A DNA stretch of 6,995 nt from an uncultured Bacilli bacterium (GTDB lineage: Bacteria; Bacillota_I; Bacilli_A; RF39; UBA660): the NCBI GenBank assembly GCA_934086255.1, contig CAKOIB010000059.1:1-6995 (forward strand). Reading direction: 5' to 3'. This document shows positions 1 to 6,149 of the stretch, one piece after another; positions within the stretch are counted from its first letter, which is position 1, and each line of letters starts with the position of its first letter. Made by a program: the position numbers and the translations under genes. Under the pieces are notes generated by a model that had not been told where the DNA came from, did not search any database, and saw only the letters and a program-made list of their open reading frames with translations.

Positions 1-2
1 GA

Positions 3-638
3 TTTAAAATAATAAAAGATGAATCTATTGGAAATATGAAATGGAACGAAACACACGATACATCAACTGATTCATATAATAATTGGGTAACAGGAACATT
101 AAATACATACTTAAATAATGATTATTACAATACATTAAGTAGTGATGCAAAAAACATGATTGGAACAGCAAAATATTATCTTGGAGGATATAATACCTCA
201 GAAATAACATCAGATATAATGTGGCAATATGAAAGAAAGAATGAAGCAAATAGAACAGGATACTATTATGGAACAAATCCAATAATGCAAAATGATACTT
301 CTAAAAAAATAGCAATAATGTATGCGAGTGATTATGGATATGCAGCGTCAAAAGAATGTATAAATGACTTGTATAAATATAATGTTTCAGAAAGTTGTAA
401 ATCAACAAATAATTGGTTAGATAAAAGTGAATATACATGGTTGCTTCCGCAAGATTTATCTCTTCCCCACTTTGTGTTCGTTGTGACCTCGAGTACTTTT
501 ATCTTTAGCAGCTACGTCCACACCAACAGCGCCTACCACGATGAGTATGCCGTGCGCCCAGTTCTAACTCTATCATCTAACGTAAAAATTTCAGGTGAGT
601 CTGGTACAAGCTCTGACCCATATCAGTTAAGCTTATAA
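3..638 (+). CDS. 3' part of a surface/lectin-like protein with a variable-looking C-terminus
   Basis: The frame is open to the left edge. Positions 3-35 translate as FKIIKDESIGN, running straight into the ATG at 36, which has no convincing ribosome binding site, so the true start lies upstream. The visible part (about 211 residues) contains NNWVTGTLNTYLNNDYYN, then a Tyr/Asn-rich stretch, then YTWLLPQDLSL, and ends AVRPVLTLSSNVKI...SDPYQLSL. From memory this resembles secreted proteins of uncultured Bacillota in the DUF6273 or FGE/C-type-lectin-like fold group; I cannot confirm the family. The segment between LLPQDLSL and VRPVL is unlike the rest in GC content and codon use and is annotated separately. 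An N-terminal signal or anchor cannot be seen because it is off the window. The next gene starts 30 bp downstream with no visible terminator, so co-transcription is likely. The ligand or function is unknown. Confidence 0.75.
   Translation, partial: FKIIKDESIGNMKWNETHDTSTDSYNNWVTGTLNTYLNNDYYNTLSSDAKNMIGTAKYYLGGYNTSEITSDIMWQYERKNEANRTGYYYGTNPIMQNDTSKKIAIMYASDYGYAASKECINDLYKYNVSESCKSTNNWLDKSEYTWLLPQDLSLPHFVFVVTSSTFIFSSYVHTNSAYHDEYAVRPVLTLSSNVKISGESGTSSDPYQLSL
465..560 (+). other. Candidate hypervariable region (DGR-type VR) inside the surface protein gene
   Basis: Within the gene, 32 codons from 465 to 560 are about 53% GC by my count, against roughly a quarter for neighbouring sequence, and 18 of the 32 end in C. 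The residues are F, V, T, S, I, Y, H, N, A and D in no obvious pattern, placed just before the conserved VRPVL C-terminal strand. Nearly all of these codons (AGC, TAC, ACC, CAC, GCC, ATC, TTC, GTT, TTT) are reachable from AAC or AAT by changing only adenines. That is what adenine-directed mutagenic retrohoming of a diversity-generating retroelement produces. The location at the 3' end of a lectin-like domain also fits. No template repeat or reverse transcriptase is in this window, so the call is inference. A recently transferred domain end or cassette switching would be the alternatives. Confidence 0.45.
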
Positions 639-654
639 AATAATAATAAATAAA

Positions 655-660
655 AAGGAG
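655..660 (+). promoter_or_regulatory. Ribosome binding site of the DUF4097-like gene
   Basis: AAGGAG lies 8 nt before the ATG at 669 and fixes that start. It sits in the 30-bp gap after the preceding gene, too small to hold an obvious promoter, which supports a shared transcript. Confidence 0.75.
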
Positions 661-668
661 TTTTAATT

Positions 669-1478
669 ATGAAAGAAAAGAAAAAAATGAATAGAAATAA
701 TCTAATAATACTAATAACTGTTATACTATGTACTTTAATGTTTTTACTTAATTTATGTGGAATATTTGACTTAAGACTTAATCTTGCTTATACCAATGAA
801 TACAACATATCAAGTGTAAATAATATTAATTTTGATATGCTGTATTATGATCTTGAAGTAAAAACTGGTTCAAATGATAAAATAATAGTTAAATACTATG
901 GTAATGATAAAGAAAACATTGATATAAGTAGTTCTACTAATAAAGATTTAAATATAGAAATGATTAATCATAAGTTTTCCCATAAAAATGGATTCTTAAA
1001 ACAAAAAGTTGTAGTCACTCTTCCAAAAAGTTATATTGGAACTCTTAATGTTAATTCTACTGATGGAGACATTTCTATTAAAAATAATTTCAATATTAAT
1101 GCCAATATAGAAACCATTGATGGAGATATATGCTTATCTAAAATCAATAAACTAACTATTAAATCCGATGATGGAGACGTCTCTATTAATAAAGTAAGAG
1201 TACTTGATCTTAATGTCATCGATTCAGATGCTATCATTTCTGATATAAAAGAAGAAGCATCAATTTTATCAGTCGAAGGAGACATAACAATAAACAAGTT
1301 TAATCTTACTAACAATAGCACAGTAGAATCTCGTGATGGAGACATATTTATTAAAAACATTAAAAATGCTTCAGTTGATGTTTCTGATACACTTGGTGAT
1401 AAAATAGTAGCTAAATCATACAAAGGCACATATCAATTAAAAATTAATACTGTAAAAGGAGATATTATCATTAGATAA
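669..1478 (+). CDS. Membrane-anchored DUF4097-type beta-repeat protein
   Basis: The protein has 269 residues. A Lys-rich N-terminus (MKEKKKMNRN) is followed by a hydrophobic segment at about residues 11-32, giving a signal anchor with the rest outside the cell. From about residue 125 to the end there is a repeating pattern of short beta strands centred on a GD dipeptide: TDGDIS near 132, IDGDIC near 151, DDGDVS near 168, VEGDIT near 203, RDGDIF near 223, LGDKI near 242 and KGDII near 264. The spacing is about 18-22 residues, with one degenerate copy (DSDAII) near 187. This is the signature of the DUF4097 family, predicted to form a right-handed beta-helix or stack. Such proteins often sit near PspC-like or envelope-stress genes, but none is visible here. 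The function is unknown. The stop is 24 bp before the next ATG, so the two are likely co-transcribed. Confidence 0.8.
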   Translation: MKEKKKMNRNNLIILITVILCTLMFLLNLCGIFDLRLNLAYTNEYNISSVNNINFDMLYYDLEVKTGSNDKIIVKYYGNDKENIDISSSTNKDLNIEMINHKFSHKNGFLKQKVVVTLPKSYIGTLNVNSTDGDISIKNNFNINANIETIDGDICLSKINKLTIKSDDGDVSINKVRVLDLNVIDSDAIISDIKEEASILSVEGDITINKFNLTNNSTVESRDGDIFIKNIKNASVDVSDTLGDKIVAKSYKGTYQLKINTVKGDIIIR

Positions 1479-1502
1479 TATTCTCTTTTGTTAAGGTGTT
1501 TT

Positions 1503-3065
1503 ATGAATAAAAATATAAAAGTACTAGCAATTATATCTTTAATTCTATTTGGTCTTAGTATCGTGTTCTTTTCCTCTTATGCAATTTTTGGACTTGTTTT
1601 ATCCACTGGTAATAGTAGTATCACCACAGGACAAATAAAGATGAGTTATACAGAAACAAATGAAATAGGTATGTCAAATGCTTTACCTATTACTGATACT
1701 GATGGCAAGAAATTAGATACTTACTTTGATTTTCAAATACTTACTTATATTAAGACAAATGCTAATGATAGTACTAAAAGAAAAATTAATTATAATATTG
1801 TTATAGAACCACTTGCAGTAGACAATAAACTAAATGATAGTGAAATTAAAGTATATTTGACTAAAATAGAAAATGGGACTGAAACTTTAGTAGTTCCCCC
1901 TGTTACTATTGATAAGCTAAATAATTATATATTAAAATCACAAGAAGAAACATTCTCTAATGCAAAAAATGAAGTTATAACTGGTTATAGGTTAAGGGCT
2001 TGGATTGATAAAGATGTTGATACAAATAAGTTTAATGATAAATCTTATAGTTATAAGTTTAGAGTTAATGTAAATAATGATGCTGCTTCATTAAAAAATA
2101 TTTCAGTAAACCAACCCACAAAGACCACTTATGCTAAAGGAGAAAAACTCTCTTTAGATGGTTTTTATGTACAGGGTTTATTTAGTGACGATAGTACGAA
2201 AACAATTACAGATAGCTGTACCTTATCTGATGTTAATATGAATACTACTGGTAATAAAAATATTACTGTTACATGCAATGTAAATGGTATTGTTAAGACT
2301 TCATATTTTAGTATAACAGTAATAGATATTTCTAGTATAAGTATTGATAAAACCTCATCAGGAGTCCTTTCTAGTATTTCTAATGATACTACTAAAGAAC
2401 CCAAAGATAGTGTAATTTTAGTTACCAACAATTACAAATATACTTATAATGATTTTATGAAACTCAGTTCTGTTGAGAAAATGGTTATATATCAAGACAT
2501 AAAAAATCCATATGTAATTACCGCTCCCCACTCAGTAAAACAATTAAGAGAGGGCTCAATAAAAGCAAGAGATTTAAATACTGGTGAAATGTGTATTGAA
2601 GTAGCCAAAAAAACTAATTCTGTTTGTGTAACTAGACAAGCATATGATGAAACTGATCCTAATTATTATGGTGGAGGTATATTTGTTTCTTTAGCAAAAG
2701 ATTTAGGAACTAATACTAATGCAATATTAAATATGGATTTACATGGTATTGCTTCTTCAAGAGAATTTGGTTTTGCAATTGGGACTAGAAAGGGTAGTGT
2801 GCTATCTTCAAAATACAAGTGTATAGATAAAACATTAGCAGAATACTTACATGATAAATCAGATGATTTTATATCTGTTAACACCTATAGTGGTTGCGAT
2901 TACGGTAGTGCTAGTTACTTAATTATAAGTGATTCCACATTACAAGGAGGAATGATTATTCAGTCTGGTATTGCTCAAAATAGTCTTCAACTTGAAATGA
3001 AACCTGATTATAGACCTAGTTATTCTTCATATGTTGCTAATTTTATCTTATCCAATTTTAAATAA
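1503..3065 (+). CDS. Anchored TasA-like / Ig-like / N-formylglutamate-amidohydrolase-like protein
   Basis: The protein has 520 residues. The ATG at 1503 is preferred over a TTG at 1488 because AAGGTG (1493-1498) lies just before it. Residues about 5-32 are a hydrophobic signal anchor. Residues about 33-195 resemble TasA/camelysin-type surface proteins (SYAIFG..., TTGQIKMSYTETNE). Residues about 197-275 match a group 3 bacterial Ig-like domain (LKNISV, KTTYAKGEKL, NITVTCNVNG, FSITVID). Residues about 325-520 resemble the N-formylglutamate amidohydrolase superfamily: YVITAPHSVKQLREG (H343, E350), TGE (E362), DETDPNY, NMDLHG (H414) and NSLQLEM (E498). The His and Glu residues are plausible zinc and catalytic sites. 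The expected activity is hydrolysis of an amide or N-acyl amino acid bond, but the substrate is unknown and a cell-surface location suggests peptide or wall material rather than histidine catabolism. No terminator is evident after the stop. Confidence 0.7.
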   Translation: MNKNIKVLAIISLILFGLSIVFFSSYAIFGLVLSTGNSSITTGQIKMSYTETNEIGMSNALPITDTDGKKLDTYFDFQILTYIKTNANDSTKRKINYNIVIEPLAVDNKLNDSEIKVYLTKIENGTETLVVPPVTIDKLNNYILKSQEETFSNAKNEVITGYRLRAWIDKDVDTNKFNDKSYSYKFRVNVNNDAASLKNISVNQPTKTTYAKGEKLSLDGFYVQGLFSDDSTKTITDSCTLSDVNMNTTGNKNITVTCNVNGIVKTSYFSITVIDISSISIDKTSSGVLSSISNDTTKEPKDSVILVTNNYKYTYNDFMKLSSVEKMVIYQDIKNPYVITAPHSVKQLREGSIKARDLNTGEMCIEVAKKTNSVCVTRQAYDETDPNYYGGGIFVSLAKDLGTNTNAILNMDLHGIASSREFGFAIGTRKGSVLSSKYKCIDKTLAEYLHDKSDDFISVNTYSGCDYGSASYLIISDSTLQGGMIIQSGIAQNSLQLEMKPDYRPSYSSYVANFILSNFK

Positions 3066-3085
3066 ATATAATTTATACAATAGTT
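3064..3085 (+). repeat. Direct repeat, copy 1, upstream of spoIIGA
   Basis: A 22-bp AT-rich sequence starting AAATATAATTTATACAATAG differs from a second copy 58 bp downstream by one base. It includes TATAAT (3067-3072). The first two bases overlap the stop codon of the upstream gene. It could be a duplicated promoter element or regulator site, although low complexity lowers confidence. Confidence 0.5.
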
Positions 3086-3105
3086 ATATATGAACAATAT
3101 TAATA

Positions 3106-3114
3106 ATCGACAAA
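3106..3114 (-). promoter_or_regulatory. Candidate Spo0A box of the spoIIGA-sigE promoter
   Basis: Read on the minus strand this is TTTGTCGAT, matching the known 0A-box consensus TTTGTCRAA at 8 of 9 positions. It lies 19 bp upstream of a perfect TATAAT (3134-3139). In Bacillus the spoIIG promoter is activated by phosphorylated Spo0A bound over the -35 region, so the position fits. There is no good sigma-A -35 at the normal spacing, also as expected for a Spo0A-dependent promoter. Confidence 0.55.
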
Positions 3115-3121
3115 ATATTTA

Positions 3122-3143
3122 AAATATAATTTATATAATAGTT
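3122..3143 (+). repeat. Direct repeat, copy 2, containing the putative spoIIGA -10
   Basis: This is the second 22-bp copy (AAATATAATTTATATAATAG then TT), with 21 of 22 bases identical to the copy at 3064-3085. It contains TATAAT at 3125-3130 and 3134-3139, either of which could be the -10 of the sporulation operon. It ends just before the ribosome binding site AGGTGG (3145-3150). Confidence 0.5.
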
Positions 3144-3154
3144 TAGGTGGTATT

Positions 3155-3931
3155 ATGACTATATATATAGATTATATTTTTTTTATCAATTTCTTATTTG
3201 ATCTTATTCTTTTATATGGAATTAACATTATATTAAAAAGAAATACCTCTAGAACAAGATTACTACTTGGTTCCATATTCGGAGGACTTACTATTTTTAT
3301 ACTTTTTATATCTATAAATGGTTATATATACTTCTTTATTAAACTCTTACTCGGAGTTATTATGCTACTTATTACTTTTTCTTTTAAAAGCTTTAAATAT
3401 ACATTTACTAATTTTATATATTTAATATTACTTTCTATAATACTCGGAGGCTCACTTTTCTTTATTAATAATCAACTAGGCAATAAATCTACTGGTGTAA
3501 TACTTTTTACTAATGGTTTTAATCTTAATAATATCATAGTATTACTTAGTTCTTTATTAATTATTGAGTTGTATTCTTATATAAATAAGGTGTATAAAAA
3601 TAATATATCTAATATATATAGTGTTATTTTATATAACAAAAACCAAACATTTAAACTAAGTGCCTATCTAGATACTGGTAATAATTTATATGATCCATAT
3701 TTTAATAAACCTATTCTTATTCTAAATAAAAACATTAATATTTTATATGATTCTTTTATAATAGTTCCTTATAATACTATAAGTGGAACAGGACTAATGA
3801 AATGCATTTTTTGTGATAAGTTATACATAAAAGATATTGGTTATAAATATAATGTATTAATTGGGTTATCAAATGACAAATTTCATCTATATGATACTGA
3901 TATAATACTGCATAAGGAGATGATTGAATGA
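3155..3931 (+). CDS. spoIIGA: Sporulation sigma-E processing peptidase SpoIIGA
   Basis: The protein has 258 residues. The first about 145 residues form five hydrophobic spans (roughly 4-26, 36-54, 57-75, 84-104, 126-144), and the rest is a cytosolic aspartic protease domain. The motif SAYLDTGNNLYDP (169-181) carries the catalytic Asp at 173, in the LDTGN context typical of SpoIIGA. The later IVPYNTISGTG fits the family too. SpoIIGA sits in the septal membrane of the mother cell and removes the pro-sequence of sigma E after the forespore signals through SpoIIR. It is shorter than the Bacillus protein (about 309 residues), mostly through compact loops. The stop overlaps the sigE start as ATGA, implying translational coupling. 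The start is supported by AGGTGG at 3145-3150, and expression is probably driven by Spo0A. Confidence 0.93.
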   Translation: MTIYIDYIFFINFLFDLILLYGINIILKRNTSRTRLLLGSIFGGLTIFILFISINGYIYFFIKLLLGVIMLLITFSFKSFKYTFTNFIYLILLSIILGGSLFFINNQLGNKSTGVILFTNGFNLNNIIVLLSSLLIIELYSYINKVYKNNISNIYSVILYNKNQTFKLSAYLDTGNNLYDPYFNKPILILNKNINILYDSFIIVPYNTISGTGLMKCIFCDKLYIKDIGYKYNVLIGLSNDKFHLYDTDIILHKEMIE

Positions 3932-4611
3932 AAATAATAATATTTTTAAAAAACTTATTTAGAAAAAATAATATCTTTTATGTCGGAGCAACTGATATTT
4001 TGCCTCCGCCTCTTGAAAAGGAAGAAGAAGACAAATTAATTGATTTATCCTTTAACGGAGATACAAGTGCTAGAAATAAACTTATTGAACATAATCTTAG
4101 ATTAGTAGTTTTTCTTGCTAAAAGATATGAAAATACTAAAGTTGATCTCGAAGATTTAGTAAGCATAGGCTCTATTGGTTTAATCAAAGGAATTAATACT
4201 TTTTCTAAAGATAAGAATATAAAACTTGCTACTTATTGCTCTAGATGTATTGACAATGAAATACTTATGTATCTTAGAAAAACTAAAAAAAGTAAGACTG
4301 ATATATCTTTTGAAGAATCACTTAGTTTTGATGCTGATGGAAACGAACTTCACCTTGAGGATATATTAGGCACTGATAAGGATATAGTTACTAAAGGATT
4401 AGATGATGAATTAGATAAACAACTATTAAGAAAAGAATTAAATAAACTTGATAAAAGAGATAAAGAAATAATGTGCTTAAGATATGGTCTTAATGGTTAT
4501 GAAGAGATGACACAAAAAGATGTCGCAGAAAAACTTAATATTAGTCAATCATATATATCTAGAATAGAAAAAAAAGTTATTAAAAGACTAAAATCTGTTA
4601 TTAAAAATTAG
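3928..4611 (+). CDS. sigE: RNA polymerase sporulation sigma factor SigE (pro-form)
   Basis: The protein has 227 residues. It directs mother-cell transcription in early sporulation once SpoIIGA cleaves its N-terminus. YVGATDILPPPL (18-29) is the SigE-specific junction region. Region 2 is at about 45-117 (NLRLVVFLAKRYENT, DLVSIGSIGLIKGINTF, KLATYCSRCIDNEILMYLR). SFDADGNELHLEDILGTD is the SigE-type linker at about 133-150. Region 4 with its helix-turn-helix is at about 175-222 (TQKDVAEKLNISQSYISRIEK). By alignment with Bacillus SigE, cleavage would fall after F17, so the pro-sequence is only about 17 residues instead of 27, and Asn15 replaces the Glu25 position. It is translated from AAGGAG (3914-3919), inside the end of spoIIGA. 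The usual downstream neighbour sigG is missing; a terminator follows at once. Confidence 0.95.
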   Translation: MKIIIFLKNLFRKNNIFYVGATDILPPPLEKEEEDKLIDLSFNGDTSARNKLIEHNLRLVVFLAKRYENTKVDLEDLVSIGSIGLIKGINTFSKDKNIKLATYCSRCIDNEILMYLRKTKKSKTDISFEESLSFDADGNELHLEDILGTDKDIVTKGLDDELDKQLLRKELNKLDKRDKEIMCLRYGLNGYEEMTQKDVAEKLNISQSYISRIEKKVIKRLKSVIKN

Positions 4612-4632
4612 AACTCTTTATAGAGTTTTTTT
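4612..4632 (+). terminator. Rho-independent terminator of spoIIGA-sigE
   Basis: AACTCT (4612-4617), loop TTAT and AGAGTT (4622-4627) form a 6-bp stem followed by a T tract (4626-4632). It starts immediately after the sigE stop and separates the sporulation unit from the abi-like gene. Confidence 0.85.
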
Positions 4633-4648
4633 GTTACCCTAAACTTGC

Positions 4649-4677
4649 TTGATTTAATATTTTATATTTGTTATATT
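4649..4677 (+). promoter_or_regulatory. Promoter of the abi-like gene (extended -10)
   Basis: TTGATT (4649-4654) is separated by 17 bp from TATATT (4672-4677), which is preceded by TGT to give an extended -10, TGTTATATT. The same nine bases form the -10 in all four array units downstream of the gene. The ribosome binding site GGGAGG (4694-4699) follows. Confidence 0.6.
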
Positions 4678-4705
4678 TAGTTTAGTTTTCTTTGGGAGGT
4701 GTTTT

Positions 4706-5689
4706 ATGAAAATGATGATTAAAAATGTACTAGAGCCAATGATGAGTACAAAAGATATGATTAATAATTTAAAGATGAAAAATATTAAGTTTAAATTATT
4801 TAGTGAAAGACAAGCTTTTATTTATCTAAAGTTTAATAATAATTATTATAATGTTACTTGTTATAAGAATAATTTTTTAAAGTATCCTAGTCCCGCGGGT
4901 AAAATGGAAGGTAAATATCTAGATTTAGATTTTGCTTATTTAAAAGACCTATCTATAATTGATATGAAACTTAGATTAGTACTTAATGATGTAATATTGG
5001 ATATAGAACATTATTTAAAATTGAAAATACTTAATCTTATTGAAAAGATTGATGAAGAAGATGGGTATAGAATAGTAAATATGTATCTAGAAAATGATTA
5101 TAATAATGAACAAAGATTACACAATAGTATTTTAAAGAAAGTTACAAGCACTTATTATAAAAAGATTTTTTCTAAATATGATATAGACAAAGATAATAGA
5201 TTAGAAAACATACCTATTTGGGAGTTCTTAGAAATAATAACAATGGGTGAACTTATCAATTTTTATGAGTTTTTTACTAGTGAATATGGATTAGACAAAG
5301 AAAGACAATCTATTTATATCTTAAAGGAAATAGTTAAGTTAAGGAACGCAGTTGCCCATAATGCAAATATATTAAGCGATTTAGGAGTAAGAGATAAAAC
5401 TCAAAGGGCACATATCGAAGTTATTGATTTTTTAGATAGGTGTGATATAAGTATAAAATCAAGATATAAAAAATTATCTAATTCAAGAATAAGACAAATT
5501 ACTTATGCTCTTTATATGTTTGATAAAATAGTAACTAGTAATGGTGTGAAGTATGGTGTAACTAAAAAGATCAATGATTTGTTTTATGATAGAATACCAA
5601 GAAATAAAAATTATTATAAGAATAATGAGTTATTACAATCTGTTTATCATTATTTTGATTGCATTATAAAAAAGTATTATGTAATATAA
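4706..5689 (+). CDS. Abi_2-family (AbiD/AbiF-type) HEPN abortive-infection protein
   Basis: The protein has 327 residues, soluble and Lys/Asn/Tyr-rich, with no membrane segment. Family marks of Abi_2 are MKLRLVLNDVILDIEHYLK (87-105), then PIWEFLEIITMGELINFYE (170-188), which matches the typical P-x-W...E...x-G-x-L...Y block, then EIVKLRNAVAHNANI (208-222). RNAVAH (R213, H218) is the R-N-x-x-x-H motif of HEPN nucleases, so a toxic RNase that shuts down phage-infected or stressed cells is the likely role. The RNA target is unknown. The first ATG at 4706 is supported by GGGAGG 6 nt upstream. The gene has its own promoter after the sigE terminator and no terminator of its own. A four-unit array of small promoter-bearing transcripts begins 16 bp after its stop and may supply a partner RNA. 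Confidence 0.82.
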   Translation: MKMMIKNVLEPMMSTKDMINNLKMKNIKFKLFSERQAFIYLKFNNNYYNVTCYKNNFLKYPSPAGKMEGKYLDLDFAYLKDLSIIDMKLRLVLNDVILDIEHYLKLKILNLIEKIDEEDGYRIVNMYLENDYNNEQRLHNSILKKVTSTYYKKIFSKYDIDKDNRLENIPIWEFLEIITMGELINFYEFFTSEYGLDKERQSIYILKEIVKLRNAVAHNANILSDLGVRDKTQRAHIEVIDFLDRCDISIKSRYKKLSNSRIRQITYALYMFDKIVTSNGVKYGVTKKINDLFYDRIPRNKNYYKNNELLQSVYHYFDCIIKKYYVI

Positions 5690-5705
5690 AACTTTATAAG
5701 AAATA

Positions 5706-5735
5706 TTGACATAGTATTATTAGATATGTTATATT
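5706..5735 (+). promoter_or_regulatory. Promoter of array unit 1
   Basis: A perfect TTGACA -35 (5706-5711) is followed, after an 18-bp spacer ending in TGT, by TATATT (5730-5735). It lies 16 bp after the abi-like stop codon. Confidence 0.75.
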
Positions 5736-5741
5736 ATATAC

Positions 5742-5811
5742 GCAGGGAAAAAAACATTAAGTTGTTTTTTGTAAGATAGTTATTTTCGGATAGCGGTCTA
5801 TTTTTTTGCCC
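5742..5811 (+). ncRNA. Small RNA of array unit 1
   Basis: The start is inferred about 7 nt after the -10. The predicted 70-nt transcript has an 8-bp A/T hairpin (5749-5756 with 5763-5770, loop TTAAGT), then TATTTTCGG, then ATAG-CGGT-CTAT (5790-5801) running into T7, a weak terminator-like end. A competing fold pairs the A7 tract with the T7 tail, and in this unit GGG before A7 could pair with CCC after the tail. This is the most divergent copy (GCAGGG start, AAGATAG instead of AAGGCAG). Function unknown. Confidence 0.55.
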
Positions 5812-5819
5812 AAGTATAG

Positions 5820-5849
5820 TTGACATAGTATTACTAGATATGTTATATT
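5820..5849 (+). promoter_or_regulatory. Promoter of array unit 2
   Basis: TTGACA (5820-5825), an 18-bp spacer and TATATT (5844-5849) form the same extended -10 promoter as in unit 1. Confidence 0.75.
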
Positions 5850-5855
5850 ATATAT

Positions 5856-5924
5856 GCAAGTAAAAAAACATTAAGTTGTTTTTTGTAAGGCAGCTATTTT
5901 CGGTAGGGGTCTATTTTTTTGCCC
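5856..5924 (+). ncRNA. Small RNA of array unit 2
   Basis: The predicted RNA is about 69 nt, beginning GCAAGT then A7, with the same A6CA/TGT6 hairpin. The middle is GGCAGCTATTTTCGGTAGGGG, written here in two parts: GGCAGCTATTTTCGG then TAGGGG. It ends TCTA, T7, GCCC. CTA and TAG flanking TTTTCGG can pair, while TAG-GGGT-CTA before T7 gives a weak terminator-like stem. The ends (GTA7 with T7GC) could also pair. Function unknown. Confidence 0.55.
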
Positions 5925-5932
5925 AAATATAG

Positions 5933-5962
5933 TTGACATAGTATTACTGGTTATGTTATATT
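5933..5962 (+). promoter_or_regulatory. Promoter of array unit 3
   Basis: TTGACA (5933-5938), an 18-bp spacer and TATATT (5957-5962), with TGT before the -10. The variable patch reads CTGGT here. Confidence 0.75.
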
Positions 5963-5968
5963 ATATGT

Positions 5969-6038
5969 GCAAGTAAAAAAACATTAAGTTGTTTTTTGTA
6001 AGGCAGTTATTTTCGGATAGGGGTCTATTTTTTTGCCC
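5969..6038 (+). ncRNA. Small RNA of array unit 3
   Basis: The predicted RNA is about 70 nt with the same hairpin and tail. Its middle reads GGCAGTTATTTTCGGATAG, in which TTAT pairs with ATAG (one G-U) around TTTCGG. Units 2 and 4 instead use CTA with TAG. The paired change hints that structure rather than sequence is kept. Confidence 0.55.
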
Positions 6039-6046
6039 AAATATAG

Positions 6047-6076
6047 TTGACATAGTATTACTGAATATGTTATATT
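6047..6076 (+). promoter_or_regulatory. Promoter of array unit 4
   Basis: TTGACA (6047-6052), an 18-bp spacer and TATATT (6071-6076), again with the TGT extension. The variable patch reads CTGAA. Confidence 0.75.
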
Positions 6077-6082
6077 ATATAT

Positions 6083-6149
6083 GCAAGTAAAAAAACATTA
6101 AGTTGTTTTTTGTAAGGCAGCTATTTTCGGTAGGGGTCTATTTTTTTGC
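6083..6149 (+). ncRNA. Small RNA of array unit 4
   Basis: The predicted RNA is about 67 nt and almost identical to unit 2 through its hairpin and middle. The tail ends T7 GCTT instead of T7 GCCC, marking the edge of the array. The next TTGACA, 127 bp after this unit's -35, belongs to the argS leader. Confidence 0.55.

Noticed and set aside
36..38. ATG at 36 as the true start of the first gene
   Set aside because: The frame is open to the window edge with a family-like sequence (KIIKDESIGN) and there is no good ribosome binding site.
1031..1429. Long minus-strand reading frame opposite the beta-repeat gene
   Set aside because: It is the antisense of the GD repeats (hence its repeated SPS pattern), with no ribosome binding site or family resemblance. 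Other minus-strand frames in 25-4187 are shadows too.
1488..1502. TTG start extending the 525-residue reading of the anchored protein
   Set aside because: The AAGGTG ribosome binding site lies inside this stretch and points to ATG 1503; the extra residues (MLRCF) spoil a normal signal-anchor start.
3929..3931. Reassigned TGA (Trp) as in Mollicutes
   Set aside because: TGA ends spoIIGA in the classic ATGA overlap and Trp is encoded by TGG elsewhere.
5854..5874. Six-residue peptide (ATG...TAA, MQVKKH) in array units 2 and 4
   Set aside because: There is no ribosome binding site, the start would be at or before the transcript 5' end, and unit 1 has ACG instead of ATG; unit 3 has GTG.
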